A stretch of DNA of 64,000 nucleotides. Origin: Tetracentron sinense (lineage: Eukaryota; Streptophyta; Magnoliopsida; Trochodendrales; Trochodendraceae). The stretch covers positions 16,244,547 through 16,308,546 of the forward strand of contig CM026556.1 in NCBI GenBank assembly GCA_015143295.1. The letters run 5' to 3'. The notes beneath the pieces were generated by a model. That model saw only the letters and a list, made by a program, of their open reading frames with translations. It did no database searches and was not told the origin of the DNA. Below, one piece after another: positions 1-10,911 of this stretch (within the stretch, counting starts at the first letter, position 1; every line of letters begins with the position of its first letter). A program made the translations under genes and the position numbers.

Positions 1-714
1 ACCTTGATCAATGAGGGAAAGAATCCCCTTCCAACACGTCCGTGAGTCGCTGCCCTAGCTTGGAGAAACCACTCCTCGCGTGCTTGAACCGGGATCTTGA
101 AGCAATCCAAGCTTGAGGTGATCTAGGGTTCTTAAACCCTTTGATTTCTTCTCAAAAATCAAACCCTAGGTTAGAAATCGCCCTCTCCTCTTTCTCTACT
201 CTCAAATGTGCTAAGTGTTGAGAATGAGCCCTAAAGGCTCGGTCAACCCTTAAGACGAAGGAGTGAAATGCCCAAAAGATGAAAACACCCTTAATAAAAT
301 TTCTGTAAAAACAAGAAGACCGAGCGATCAGTGTTTATGACCGATCGATCGGTTGCCTACCGAGCGATCGGTGTGTTGACTGAGCTCTCGACCAAAAATC
401 AACTCTCTGGAAAATTTCCCCATACAAATTCTTCGACCAGTCGATAGCCTCCGATCGATCGGTTTTGGACCGATCGATCGCTTCATGGACCGAGCGATCG
501 GTGGTCTGTAGGTCCAAACTGTTTTGGCCATATCTCTTGACTCGTTCATCGAATTTTGATGATTCAACTTGCGTTGGGTTCGTACTTCGAAAAGGAACAT
601 TTCTGATGTTTTGGAATTTCTAATTTCTTCCTTATTTATTAATTGTACTACTTTAAAGGCAAATTGGCTATGAAAGTGCCATGCATTAAGCATGAATTAG
701 TCTGGGGCTCTACA
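1..714 (-). mobile_element. LTR of Ty3/gypsy element F, partial
   Basis: The sequence matches the right-hand part of the LTRs of C and E further along (same palindrome module at 319-502, same conserved block around 520-570, same end CTCTACA at 714). LTRs ending this way on the plus strand belong to minus-strand elements, so this is the U3-containing end of an LTR whose remainder lies left of the window. What follows at 715 is unrelated, so it is either the 5' LTR of an element to the left or a solo LTR. The missing left end prevents a target-duplication check. Confidence 0.85.
319..502 (-). promoter_or_regulatory. CGATCG palindrome module of LTR F
   Basis: Several ACCGATCGATCGGT or ACCGAGCGATCGGT words flank a spacer (403-449) that also occurs in copia B. 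By analogy with C, E and G it lies just upstream of the LTR transcription start, but no TATA box is evident in this copy. Confidence 0.6.
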
Positions 715-918
715 GTATGAATGGGGATTGCCACATGACTGCCCATGAATAAGCAAAGTATTTAAGTGAATGAATGGGGAAAGCCGCACAGTTACCCATA
801 AGCAAATAAATATGTTTAAATGGAAAGAGCTACATGGCTTATCCATAAGCAAGCAAAATGTAAATGAATGAATGAGGATAGCCATGTGGCTTACCCATAA
901 GCAAACAAATGAAATGAA
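715..918. repeat. Four degenerate ~50-bp tandem units
   Basis: Units share an AATGAATGGGG-like start and a CCCATAAGCAA-like end and are clearly diverged from each other. They abut the end of LTR F. Confidence 0.75.
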
Positions 919-3900
919 TGACAGGGCATGAGGAGTGAAAGCGTGTCCCTGAGCTACTGCCAGTCCTTTGTCTGCATGTCTATCGCCAAGTTGTGAAGGA
1001 GATGTGCTCGAGCCTGCTTTTGCTTTGATCACCAGTGATGAAGATAGATTTTTAACTAAGCCAAGAGACATACTAGGACTCTAAAACTTTTAAAGATGAG
1101 TTTGTTTTTTAAAATTTTGTTTTTGAATTTGATTTTTGAAAACAGAAGTAAGAATGCTCTCTTTGTCTGCTGATTCTTAAAGGGGTCTACCCGTGCTTGA
1201 GATTGTGGACCTTTTATCCCCTAGAAGACAGAATATAGCAATAAGCATTTGCAACCTTTTGAGCCATGGCTAAGAAAGGTACAAACTTAGTTTTGACTTT
1301 GTTGCATGCTAGATTAGACCTTGCTTGGAGCTGATGGATTCGAGTTATCATAGTGAGTCTTCTGTGTGCTTACAGATGTGATGTTGCTGGAGTTGAGGCT
1401 GACTTCTACCAAAATCCTACTACCAACATATTTCAACTTTTTACCTTTTTTGTCCTTGGAATGACCAAGTCTGGGGGTCGCATAATTTTTGCGCAATGAG
1501 GCCGTTTCCGATTTTCACTCATGTCTTCGTAGTTGAATAATTTTGTTCCCTTTTTTACCCCTGATGACAATATCAAGGCTGGGCTCGCATTATTTATGCT
1601 CCTCAGTGCAATTTCTGGTTTTCATTGGGCCTACGATTTTCTGATAATTTGATCTGTCTTCTCCCATTATTGCCTTGTGGATGAGATGTATAGCTTTTGA
1701 TATTTGTGAGTCAGTTTGCCAATACTCTTAGTTTTTGAGGGATCTAGGAGGGCTTGGGATAGGACAAAACGTAGGCTAGGGCGTTAAAGATTTAGGACAC
1801 CCTGTTTGCTTTGGAGCTTTCTTGAGCGCTTCTTTTGAGCTTTGCTCTTTGGCTTTTGTTTCTTTTGATTTTGCACTTTTGCTCTTTTCTTTTGAATTTT
1901 TCCTTTTTGGATTTGCTTTTTTTTTTTATGAAGCAATATTTTGCTCAAGAAAGGTAATTGTTTTGTTTCATTTTGACCGCACCTAATTTTCAGGTTGCCT
2001 ACGTACCCTTTTCAGGATAAGGTCATGTCATGGTTCAAGCAGGTATTAAAAATTTTGTAGGGGGTGTCCGGGTGTATGTTTTTAAAGAAAGAAAGGCTAT
2101 TAGGCTCGAAGGGCTAACTAGCGGATCTTATTGATATAAGCTTGATCGGTTATGAATAGGGAAAAAATGATGTGCCAAAAATGGCCTCCTTTCATTTCCT
2201 ACAGTGACTGAGAGTGCAAGCAATTTCCTGAAAATATCTTAAGCACAGTGATCTTTTGATCTGATATATATTGACTGGCTCTGGGAGGTCTTCATCCTCC
2301 ATACGGCCAAGTTGTAAAATATCGCTAGAAAGTCCATTTCCAACCGTATGGGCCTTCAAGAGATGGACTGAGCTTGCTCTTGCTCTGTGATGAATAACTG
2401 ATGCTTCCATGACGACCAGTCAGTCTTCTTTGTTGTATTTGCTTCAAGGATGGTATTGCCCCCTATCCTAGGTATTAGCGAGGGTGATGTTGTCCCGGTA
2501 TGTAGTGGATGCTCTATATGGCTCAATAGTATGAATGGTTTGTAACTTCGAATTATGACAGTGGCCTGATGTACTGTGCGGAACCTTCTTAATGAGGTAG
2601 TTCATTTTCTCTTACCCCCCAGCGTAGCAAGGCTCCAATTTTTGCATTCTTAGTGTTATTGCTGAGTTTTGTCTCTTTCTCACTTGGCTTTGTGGGTCAA
2701 GGGTTTCTTTTGGAAATTCCTCTTCTAGCTCATTGATATATGCTACCTTGGGAACTCTAGAATTTTAATCACAGTTTGAATGATCCCTTTGTAAACCAAC
2801 AAATTAAGTAAGCATGATAGGAGAAAACTATTTTTTTAATTTTTAGTGGCCTCAGGTCACTAGAGCTATTGGGAAACGCTAGATCATCATCATCATGGGC
2901 CTATTTTTGCAAGTTTGAGAAAGTTGATGTTTTGAAAAAGTATTGGTTTTGTAAAAGATGATTGTACAAGACTTGACTAAAAAATTTTGAAAAAGTATTG
3001 GTTTTGTAAAAAAAGGATTGTATAAGACTTGACTTGAAATGTATTTTTTTTGACAAAGTTAAAATGACAGGTTTGAAAACTTAGGGTAGACTGACTAGAC
3101 TTGGCTTAGTATCAATCAATCTTGCTTTAGCATGATGGCTCTCAACCTTCATCCTTTGCCAGGCTCTGGATATGCTTCAATTGGCTGTTTTTTTTTTTTT
3201 GGGCACTCGCTTAGGGTCTGCTATGAATTGAGAGGATAAAAAATGTATGTACAGGAGGGTCACATGACTCGCCATTTGGACAAGATGCTAGATGAATGAT
3301 GCCAAGTTGGATGTAGTAATGATACAGACATATGATCTAATAAAAGGCATTTGACATGGGACGTTGCCCCTTGTCTGGCCATGAATACAAAGAATGATGG
3401 ATGTCTAATGAACAAAATTTGAATTGTTAACATGCTAAATGGTGTTGATACACACAAATGAAATGAATGAATTGAATTGAGTCAAATGAACTAAGCAAGT
3501 ATACTCAGAAAAAGGATGAGTCAGCTCAACGTGTGATCCAAAGAGGTGAGTAGACAGAGGTCCATTTCACTTATCTGGGTTGTAGGAAGCCAGAGCCCAT
3601 TGGGGCAAGATCAAAATGAATCAATGGATTCTCCATATGATTCACTTTAGAGTCTAGGCTTTTAAACCTCACATGATTGAGCTAGCTAAAGAATGGATTA
3701 GGGTTAGACTTATCTAGTAATGAAGGCTCACACAAGCTCTGAAAATCGTTTAGGCATGGAGATACAGTTGTCCCTATACCTAAACAAATGATGCAGGAGT
3801 GGCTTAAACCAGTAACAGAATAGGGAAAAGGTAGTCCCTCCTGACGGGTGTTGTTGGTTTATGACTAAACAAAGACCTATAGTCTATATGCTTATGCGGT

Positions 3901-4400
3901 TGTATACAAGGTTTTTGTCTAAAAGGTTGATGAGCACTTGACCATATATGCGACTCCCCGGTATAGAACATACCCGAAAAGGGACGATTGGTGCAAGCGG
4001 GAAAGACCAGTAGCGTTTACCGGAGATAACCATCTCTCGGTTTACAACCAGTACTTTCCACAGATCTTTGGGCTCCAGCATCGGGGATAACCATCCCTCG
4101 ATTGTAAGCTTACCGGATCCAACTAGATAGGTGAAGGATTCTTATTTAGGTATGCAAAGAATATGAATGTAAATGCATCAATCAAAATCAAGCAATGAAT
4201 AAAAGAAATGGAATCCTAGCCATGTTGCTAAGTTGGCAAACAAATGTCCGAGATTCGATGACTGATAGAAGCATAAGTTAGCATATGTACAGATTAGTAA
4301 TATTAGCCACATATAGATGTAATTGAAAGTTTCTGATATAGTTTCTCTTATTCGGTTCAGACTTAGATTTTGGCTTGAATACTGGTCTACGAAACGAGAG
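715..4400 (-). mobile_element. Internal 5' region of Tat/Ogre-type element T1
   Basis: This 3.7-kb stretch adjoins the primer-binding site at 4401-4418 and therefore is the untranslated or 5' coding part of a minus-strand Tat-type element that continues left of the window, cut by LTR F at 714. No reading frame in it resembles Gag or Pol. It has long A/T tracts, degenerate repeats and a motif near 2000 (GCCTACGTACCC) recurring in the T1 LTR and in the 3' region of T2. The assignment rests on position; the sequence itself carries no domain I can name. Confidence 0.5.
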
Positions 4401-4418
4401 TCCCCAGCAGAGTCGCCA
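4401..4418 (-). other. Primer-binding site of T1 (complement of a tRNA 3' end)
   Basis: The plus strand reads TCCCCAGCAGAGTCGCCA, which ends in CCA like a mature tRNA; its complement is the primer-binding site of a minus-strand element. It resembles the tRNA-Arg-type site I know from Ogre/Tat elements. It sits three bases from the LTR edge at 4422, as expected. Confidence 0.75.
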
Positions 4419-5039
4419 AGCTGTAGACTCGAGATTTTAACCCCTCTCCCGATCAGGATTGAACCTGAGGAGGAATATTGCTAAGAATGTTGAAAAGAGA
4501 GAGTCGCCGCCTATTTAGATTGTTAGGGAAAATAGGGTCCCTTAAAAGGTTGGATAAGGCTTTGGTTTGAAAATAGAGTTCAAGGTAAGGATTCATTTGA
4601 GTTAGGGGAAGGTGTTAGGCACCCCTAAACTCCCATCCGAAGATGGTTACCAACTCCCTAAGTCTGAATTAAAGTGAGGGAAACCATAAGAGAAGCTTGC
4701 ATTTCATCTATATATTTGATAGATATTATATGAACAGTAATATACATGTTAAAATAAACAGGGACCGGATAGGAGCTCTATCCTAGGTGAGCTGAACCCG
4801 ATCAGGGTTGTCTACGTATCCACTGTTAGTGGAATCAAGCCACACGTAGTTCTAGAGAGGTAGTTGATGGTTTGATTTTTTTTGTTTGGATTGTGGGTGT
4901 TTGAAATGCTAGGATTTTTCTTTTGGATGTTAAGGTGTTTTTGAATGGTTTGGGCTCCTATTCAGGAGTGCTTAGGCCTTTCATGCTCTTGTCGGGGAGT
5001 ATTTGGACAGTTTTAGCTCATGTCAAGGAGCATTTAGGT

Positions 5040-5390
5040 TAGGTTAGGGTTTGAACTAGGATTTGAACCAAGGTTCGGATAGAGGTTCGGCTAAGGTAAG
5101 TGGGGTTTGAATCAAGGTTTGAATCGAGGTTCGAACAGAGGTTCGGCTAAGGTAGGTGGGGTTTGAACCAGGGTTTGAACCGAGATTCGGATAGAGGTTC
5201 GACAGGGTAGGCTAAGTTTGAATCGAAGTTTGGGCAAAGGTTCGATAGGGTAGGCTATGTTTGAATTGAAGTTCGGGTAGAGGTTCGACAAGGTAGGTTA
5301 AGTTTAAGTAAAACCGGGGAGGGGTTCGACAGGGTAGGATAGGTTTAAGTAAAATCGGGTAGGGGATCGACAGGGCAAGCAGTCTAAGTA
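5040..5390. repeat. Tandem repeats inside the T1 LTR
   Basis: Repeated phrases of the type GGTTTGAACC..GAGGTTCGG..GGTAGG recur roughly every 55-60 bp, degenerating toward the right. They lie in the transcribed part of the LTR, downstream of its TATA box on the minus strand. Confidence 0.75.
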
Positions 5391-5624
5391 TTTTAAAAAT
5401 AATAAAATAATTTAAGACTAATAAAAGACTAAACAAACGTCAGAGTTTGGTGATATTTTATCTTCCGGGAAACCCAAAAGAGTTTCTGAAATAAGTGCTC
5501 CCGAGAATGATTCTTCGAAATCGAATCCCCGGGATCATCAATGCTAAAGAGGGATTTTTGAAAGAGGAGAGAGAAGAGAGCAAAGTGAAAGGAAATGAGT
5601 GAAAAATGAAGAAGAGGTGAAGGG

Positions 5625-5634
5625 TATTTATAGG
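5625..5634 (-). promoter_or_regulatory. TATA box of the T1 LTR
   Basis: The minus strand reads CCTATAAATA. It is the only good TATA box in this LTR and lies about 11 bp downstream of the GAATATTC array, placing the start of transcription near 5595-5600. Confidence 0.65.
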
Positions 5635-5644
5635 TTTTGAAAAA

Positions 5645-5750
5645 GAATATTCCAGGGAATATTCCAAGGAATATTCCTTAGGATATTTTCAAAGGAATAC
5701 TCCTTAGGATATTCTAAGAAATATCCTAAGGAATATTCTTAGAATATTCC
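5645..5750. promoter_or_regulatory. GAATATTC palindrome array (heat-shock-element-like)
   Basis: Exact GAATATTC words start at 5645, 5657, 5669, 5731 and 5742, with near-matches between (for example GAATACTC at 5695). The first three are spaced exactly 12 bp. Each fits the GAAnnTTC core of a heat-shock element, but spacing between palindromes is not the ideal 5-bp register, so binding by heat-shock factor is a hypothesis. The position immediately upstream of the TATA box supports a regulatory role. Confidence 0.5.
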
Positions 5751-6255
5751 AAGGAATTCTTTTTTTAAAAACATTAATTTTTTATTTTTTTTATTTTTTT
5801 GGCAGCGCGCATCTCTTTCCAGTTTACCGAAAACCCGATTTCTCGTTTTAAGTTTGATTTGAACCCAAAAATAGTCAAAATTGAACTAATAAAATCCAGA
5901 AAAATATCTTAGATAAGATGTCACTTTTTCAAAACTTAACAAGGGTGTTTTGGTCATTTTGCGCTCCAGGGGAATTTTGGTCATTTTTACCATTTTAAGC
6001 CCAATTTGATCCCAAAAATAGCCGAAATTGAACTAATAAAATCCCAAAAAATATTTTAGATAAAATAGGAGTTTTTCAAAACTTTTCAGGGGTATTTTGG
6101 TCATTTTGGACTCCAAGGGCATTTTGGTCATTTTTACCCTCAAGGGCGTTTCTGAAAATTGAAGTACAGGGAAAGAGGGTTTTCAAAGTGGGGTTTTAAA
6201 ATTGTTTTTAAAAGTGAGGAAAGAGAAAGAGGGGTGCAAAATTGGGATGTTTACA

Positions 6256-7189
6256 TGGAGTTTATTATTTGTTGTAGGGGACTATCCTTCTAATATGAGT
6301 AAACCTAGATTGTTAAATTACTTTCCTTATATTGGGGAAGAACCTCTAATTAAGATGAAGAATTAAAATAAGAACAAAATAATTGAATAAACTTATTTTT
6401 ATTTATTCAATAGGGTTGCCCAAATCTCATGTAGGCATTATAAGTGCCTCATTGAGGTCTTTTTATTTGCAGAAAATAAAAGAGAATAGTGGTGGCCATT
6501 TTATGAGGCTCACCTGATGTTCTCCATAGCAGGGGATATCTTCTTCTTCCTTACTTGTTTGCTATTGTACCTTCAATGAGAGAGATTTTTTCTCTTTCTT
6601 CCTTTTTTAGGTATTGCTTCGCGTATCTTCATATATCTTCGTGTACGGGTTTCTTGTGAGAAACCCTCATTTTATAGGTTTGAGAGAGTCCTCTTTTGGT
6701 CTCTCTCTTTGACTCCTTTCTTTTAGGGAAGTCAAGATGGGCTCTCCTCTTAGAGGATGCCAACTCACGGGTCTCCCTTAACTAGGAGAGTCCTCAAGCT
6801 CAAAAGAATCCTCTTCTTTTGAGGACTCTTGTACTAGGTTTCCCTTTTTTGGGAGGAATCCTAGTACCTTTCGAAAAGGAGGATATTTAATAATCACATC
6901 ATTTCCTAAGATATATGATATAGTCCTAATCCTATCATAATTTTGGGGTACAATCTGGCATCCCATGGGATTTTAAAAGAGGGGATCCTTATCTTGGGAT
7001 CCCCCAGAGCTTGACAGAGAATCATTTTTATCAAGGATTCTCTACCCTATGACAGTTAAATACTGACTGTCAGCTGGGGACAGACTGAACTAGGTCAATC
7101 CATAGACTAAAAGGGTGAGACCGTAGGTCTCGCTCATAGACCTATAGACCAGAGGGTGATACCATAGGTCTCGCCCACGGGCCTATAGT
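6256..7189. other. No gene; hairpin and short duplication
   Basis: No coding frame is supported. There is an inverted repeat at 6788-6828 (arms GAGTCCTCAA and TTGAGGACTC, with further pairing inside) and a two-copy direct repeat at about 7106-7190 built on GTAGGTCTCGC. Pyrimidine-rich tracts occur near 6590. The region lies between the T1 LTR and the tandem hairpin array. Confidence 0.5.
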
Positions 7190-7850
7190 TAGATCCAGGA
7201 GATTATATTTGATCCATGAGGATTTACCCTCATAGATTAGACACGTGTCAGTCCTTCAAAGGATGACACCAAATTTGATCCGTGGAGATTTATCCTCATG
7301 GATTGGACATGTGTCAGCCTCCTAGAGGCTGGCACCCAGGTTGAATCTGTGGGATTTTAATCATCACGGATGAGATACATGTCAGCTATCTCGGAGGCTA
7401 GCACTAAGGTTGGATCCGTGAGGTTTTGGTTCTCACAGATTGAACATGTGTCAGCCTCTCAGAGACTGGCACTCAAGATTGATCCATGAGGTTTATCCTC
7501 ATGGATTGGACATGTGTCAGCCTCCTGAAGGCTGGCACTCAGGTTGAATTTGTAGGATTTTAATCATCACGGATGAGATACGTGTCAGCTTCTCGGAGGC
7601 TAGCACTAAGGTTGGATCCATGAGGTTTTGGTTCTCATGGATTGAAGATGTGTCAGCCTTTTAGAGGCTGGCACCCAAGTTTGAATTCATGAGGTTTTGG
7701 CCTCACGGATTGAACAGGTGTCAGCCTCTTAGAGGTTGGCACTCAAAGGCTATCTGTGAGGTTTTGGTCCTCACGGATGGATACGTGTCAGCCCCTCGAA
7801 AGCTATCATTTAGGGCTAGATTCGTGAGGTTTTTCCTCAAGGATGAAACC
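7190..7850. repeat. Tandem array of ~67-bp units, each with two hairpins
   Basis: About nine units, recognisable by GTGTCAGCC-like words near 7248, 7310, 7378, 7446, 7512, 7580, 7647, 7717 and 7782. Each unit contains one dyad of the type CCATGAGG..CCTCATGG and another of the type CAGCCTC..GAGGCTG. Several loop bases and arm bases vary while pairing is kept. The array ends about 430 bp upstream of the TATA box at 8278. Confidence 0.8.
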
Positions 7851-8277
7851 CCACTTTGCTTAGCTGGGTAGCATGATGCCAGGTATCAGCATTAAATGCT
7901 GACAACTAAAGCGACTGCGCGTGCCACAAGCACGCATGAACCCAAACTGTCTCTCCGAGAGATAGTAATTAGGTGTGTGTCATTGCATATACACCTGGGT
8001 AATGGATGGTGAGATTTCACCACCCACAAATGCCCCTCAGGATCTAGATGGTTGGAAATGATCCATCCATCTAAATCCTGACACTTAGCAGTGACAGTGG
8101 AGAGGCATAACTGCCCTCCACTTAGGGTGCTAGTGGGAAACCCATGACGAGTTTCTCTGATCGAGGTGCCCTCATGATGAGGTCACCTCTGTCATTAAGT
8201 CAGAATGGCGGACAGTATCTCTGCCATCCGGACCGTCCATTTTGAAATAGATGGTCAGGATTAGCCAAAAGGCAACC

Positions 8278-8286
8278 TTTATAAGG
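8278..8286 (+). promoter_or_regulatory. TATA box of a plus-strand transcription unit
   Basis: TTTATAAGG lies about 32 bp upstream of a pyrimidine-rich leader with a good splice donor at 8425. About 430 bp of non-repetitive upstream sequence (7850-8277) separates it from the hairpin array. Confidence 0.5.
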
Positions 8287-8309
8287 ATGCCTTAGGCTTG
8301 GAGAAGACA

Positions 8310-8424
8310 CTTTGTCTTCTCCAACCTTCCGAACCTAGAAACTTTCTAAGTTCAAAACCCTCTTTCTCTTTCAAGAAAACAAGAAGCCCTTCTTCCTTTC
8401 TTTTCCTTCCCTCTTCATTTCGAG
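8310..8424 (+). other. Putative 5' leader exon of the 51040-51531 gene
   Basis: The segment is rich in CTT/TTC, as plant leaders often are, contains no long reading frame, and ends at CGAG followed by GTGAGG, a good donor. With element A and one copy of its target duplication removed, the intron to the acceptor at 51036-51038 would be about 1.37 kb, a normal plant leader-intron size. The start coordinate is estimated from the TATA box. No transcript evidence is available here. Confidence 0.4.
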
Positions 8425-8739
8425 GTGAGGTTCGACCTTGATCAAGGGCTAAAGGAAGGGAAGAACCAGTGTTCTTACCTATCTTTGTTTTTTTGTTTTT
8501 TTTTTACCGAAGGCGGGAATGAGGGTTTTAGACCTCATCCCAACGGATTAGATGCCCATTTGGGCATTTCCTTGGATCTTTTTTTTATCATAGGATCCCT
8601 TGAAATGCATTCTTTTGCATTTCTTGGGTTTTCCCAAGATCAGGGAGAGCTTAGGATGCCCTTTTGGGCTTCCTGCAATTTCTGGCAGGAATTCTGGTTC
8701 CATTGTCGGAGCCCTTGAGTTCTCCGGTCATGGGAAACC

Positions 8740-9155
8740 AGACTGGTGACTCACTGCCCATGGTCTATGGCCATAGACAGCTTGCCTATAGGACTTTTGT
8801 CCATGAGCTCAAAATTGATCTATGGATTTTATCCACGGATGCTCTAAATTTTCATAGACTTTTGTCGGTGGATATTTTGAGTATTCGTGAAAATTTTCCA
8901 CAGACCAACTGCCCACACATTTGTCTGTGTGCCTAAAATTATGTATGGATTTTTTCCACGGATGCTTTTAATATTCTTAGAATTTTGTCCATGAATGTTT
9001 TGAGTATCCGTGGATATTTTCCACGGACAAACTTCGCACAGGACTTTTGTCCGTGAGCTCAAGATTTATCCACGGAGTATCCATAGATTCACTAAATTTT
9101 TACAAACTCTTGTCTGTGAAAATCTTGGGTATCCATTGATATTCTTCACGGATGG
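8740..9155. repeat. Dyad-rich direct repeats in the putative leader intron, left half
   Basis: Phrases of the type TCCGTGGATATTTTCCACGGA recur with spacers of the type GACTTTTGTCC. The same repeat resumes at 50440-50760 on the far side of element A, which confirms that A split one continuous locus. No gene is present in the stretch. Confidence 0.7.
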
Positions 9156-9367
9156 TGTAGCACCCCGGATTTTTCTATACTTAATGAATACCGTTTTCGT
9201 AGCTAATTGGCCTTCCTCATAGTCTAATTAATAAATAAGAGAGAAATCAGAAATTCCAAAACATCAAAAATGTGCGTTTTCGAAAGACGAACCCAACGCA
9301 AGTTGAATCGTCGAAATCCGACGAGCGAGTCAAAAGATATGGTCAAAACAGTCCAGACATACAGAGA

Positions 9368-9574
9368 ACCGATCGCTCGGTCCAGTCAGCGATCGATCGG
9401 TCCATAACCGATCGATCGGTAGCTATCGCACGGTCAAAAATTTTGTATGGGGAAATTTTCCAGAGAGCAGATTTTTGACTGGTCGCTCGGTCAGAACACC
9501 GATCGCTCGGTAGGCAACCGATCGATCGGTCATAACCACCGATCGCTCGGTCATAACCACCGATCGCTCGGTCC
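9368..9574 (+). promoter_or_regulatory. CGATCG palindrome module, A 5' LTR
   Basis: Alternating ACCGATCGCTCGGT and ACCGATCGATCGGT words on either side of the conserved spacer. This copy has one tandem unit more than the 3' LTR. No clear TATA box follows, unlike in B, C, E and G. Confidence 0.65.
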
Positions 9575-10560
9575 CCGTGTTTTGCAGAAATTTCAGTAAG
9601 GGCGTTTTCGTCTTTTGGGTGTTAAACCCTTACCCATAAGGGTTTGCTCGACCCTTTGAGGCCTCACTTACAACATTTGAGGGATTTTGAGAGATAGAGA
9701 GAGAAGAGGAGAAAGCTCTAACCTAGGGTTTGGTATTGAGGAAGAAATCAAAGGGGTGGACCATCCTAGGTCGTCCTCAAACTTGGATTTGCTTCAAGTT
9801 CAAGGCTCAAGCTCGTGTGGGAGCCACTCTCCAAGCTAGGGCAGCCATCTCACGTACGTTTTGAAAGGGGTTTCTTCCCCAATTCGAGTCTTCCTCAAGC
9901 AAGGGTGTTCCCTACCCTTTTGGAGCTTCAATCAAGTTTCCCACCAAGGATCAAGCCTTGAGCAAGGTTAGTACACCCTACTAACTTACCCTAGTAATAA
10001 ATCTAGGTTTTCCTTATGAAATATGATTCTTGTTAGTATGTTTTATTCCTTGCAAAATGTGTCATCTATAAGAAATATAAACAAGATAAAGAAAAGGTAG
10101 GGATGCTTGGGTGGAGGTTGGATACGGCGATTGGATGCCGAATGTGTGATGTATGATGTGTGGGCTGTGGATTAGAAAATGGAGGATGGGCATAGTACAA
10201 ATAACAAACTTACCATTGTGTGATTGAATGGAAAATATGCATTAAAAAGAAGGAGATAAACTACTAAGGAATAATGTATGAAAGTGCTTGACAAAATACC
10301 TAAACTATGAATAAATGATCTCAATGAAGAATATAGAAATGGGTTTTATGCATGCGTTCTTATAAATGATAAATTGATCAAATGTTATGCAAACTACTTA
10401 TGTTACCGATGTTCATATCATGAATTGAATTGTAATGTCATATCTTGGTTATTCCCATTATCATGATTGTCACTATGGACACGTACACGAGCACGCATGA
10501 TAGCATGAACTGAGATTTCAAGAGCATGTGCATATAATAAACAACAAAAAAATATTGCAT

Positions 10561-10911
10561 GTCAAGGAGGTTGGTAGCCCAGGGAGGATTCGGGTACTAA
10601 CCTCTGGCTCACAAGATAACCCCTAAAACACCTATTGTCAAGGAGGATGGTAGCCCAGGGAAAATTCGGGTGCTAACCTCTGGCTCACAAGAAAACTAAA
10701 CAAGTAATAAAAATCACCTATTGTCAAGGAGGTTGGTAGCCCAGGGAGATTCGGGTGCTAGCCTCTGGCTCACAAGAAAACCAAACATTGCATATCAAGG
10801 AGGTTGGTAGCCCAGGGACATTCGGGTACTAACCTCTGGCTCACAAGTGCATTGCATATCAAGGAGGTTGGCAGCCCAGGGAGATTCGGGTGCTAGCCTC
10901 TGGCTCACAAG
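10561..10911 (+). repeat. Five tandem ~60-80-bp units in A 5' LTR
   Basis: Each unit begins TCAAGGAGGTTGG, contains CCCAGGGA and ATTCGGGT, and ends CTCTGGCTCACAAG. Spacers between units vary in length. The CTCACAAG end word is shared with tandem repeats of the other gypsy LTR families in this window. Confidence 0.9.

Larger units (their letters stand above)
4422..6255 (-). mobile_element. LTR of Tat/Ogre-type element T1
   Basis: A 1834-bp segment bounded by TGTAGACTCGAG and GATGTTTACA, with the primer site just outside the left edge, so it is a 5' LTR on the minus strand. Read on that strand it begins TGTAAACATCCC, a start I associate with Tat-lineage LTRs. It holds a TATA box, a GAATATTC array and a tandem repeat. 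The right flank (6256 on) lacks the purine tract that would precede a 3' LTR, so a shared-LTR arrangement with T2 is not supported by that signal. Confidence 0.75.

Noticed and set aside
335-693. Short open frames rich in TDRSV/DRS repeats in the LTRs (also at 9272-9478, 25570-25838, 33027-33295, 16000-16518)
   Set aside because: They are translations of the CGATCG palindromes; they occur on both strands and have no homologous domain.
4401-4418. tRNA gene
   Set aside because: Only the 3' terminal 18 bases of a tRNA are present and no cloverleaf can be formed; it is a primer-binding site.
6788-6828. Hairpin as a microRNA precursor
   Set aside because: Stem is too short and interrupted for a typical plant precursor, and no expression evidence can be had from sequence alone.
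7190-7850. Palindromic array as a CRISPR or a satellite
   Set aside because: Units differ throughout with no constant repeat and variable spacer; only nine units, single locus in the window.
10561-10911. CRISPR-like appearance of regularly repeated units
   Set aside because: Plant LTR context, degenerate units, variable spacers that are not unique protospacer-like sequences, and no cas genes; they are LTR tandem repeats.
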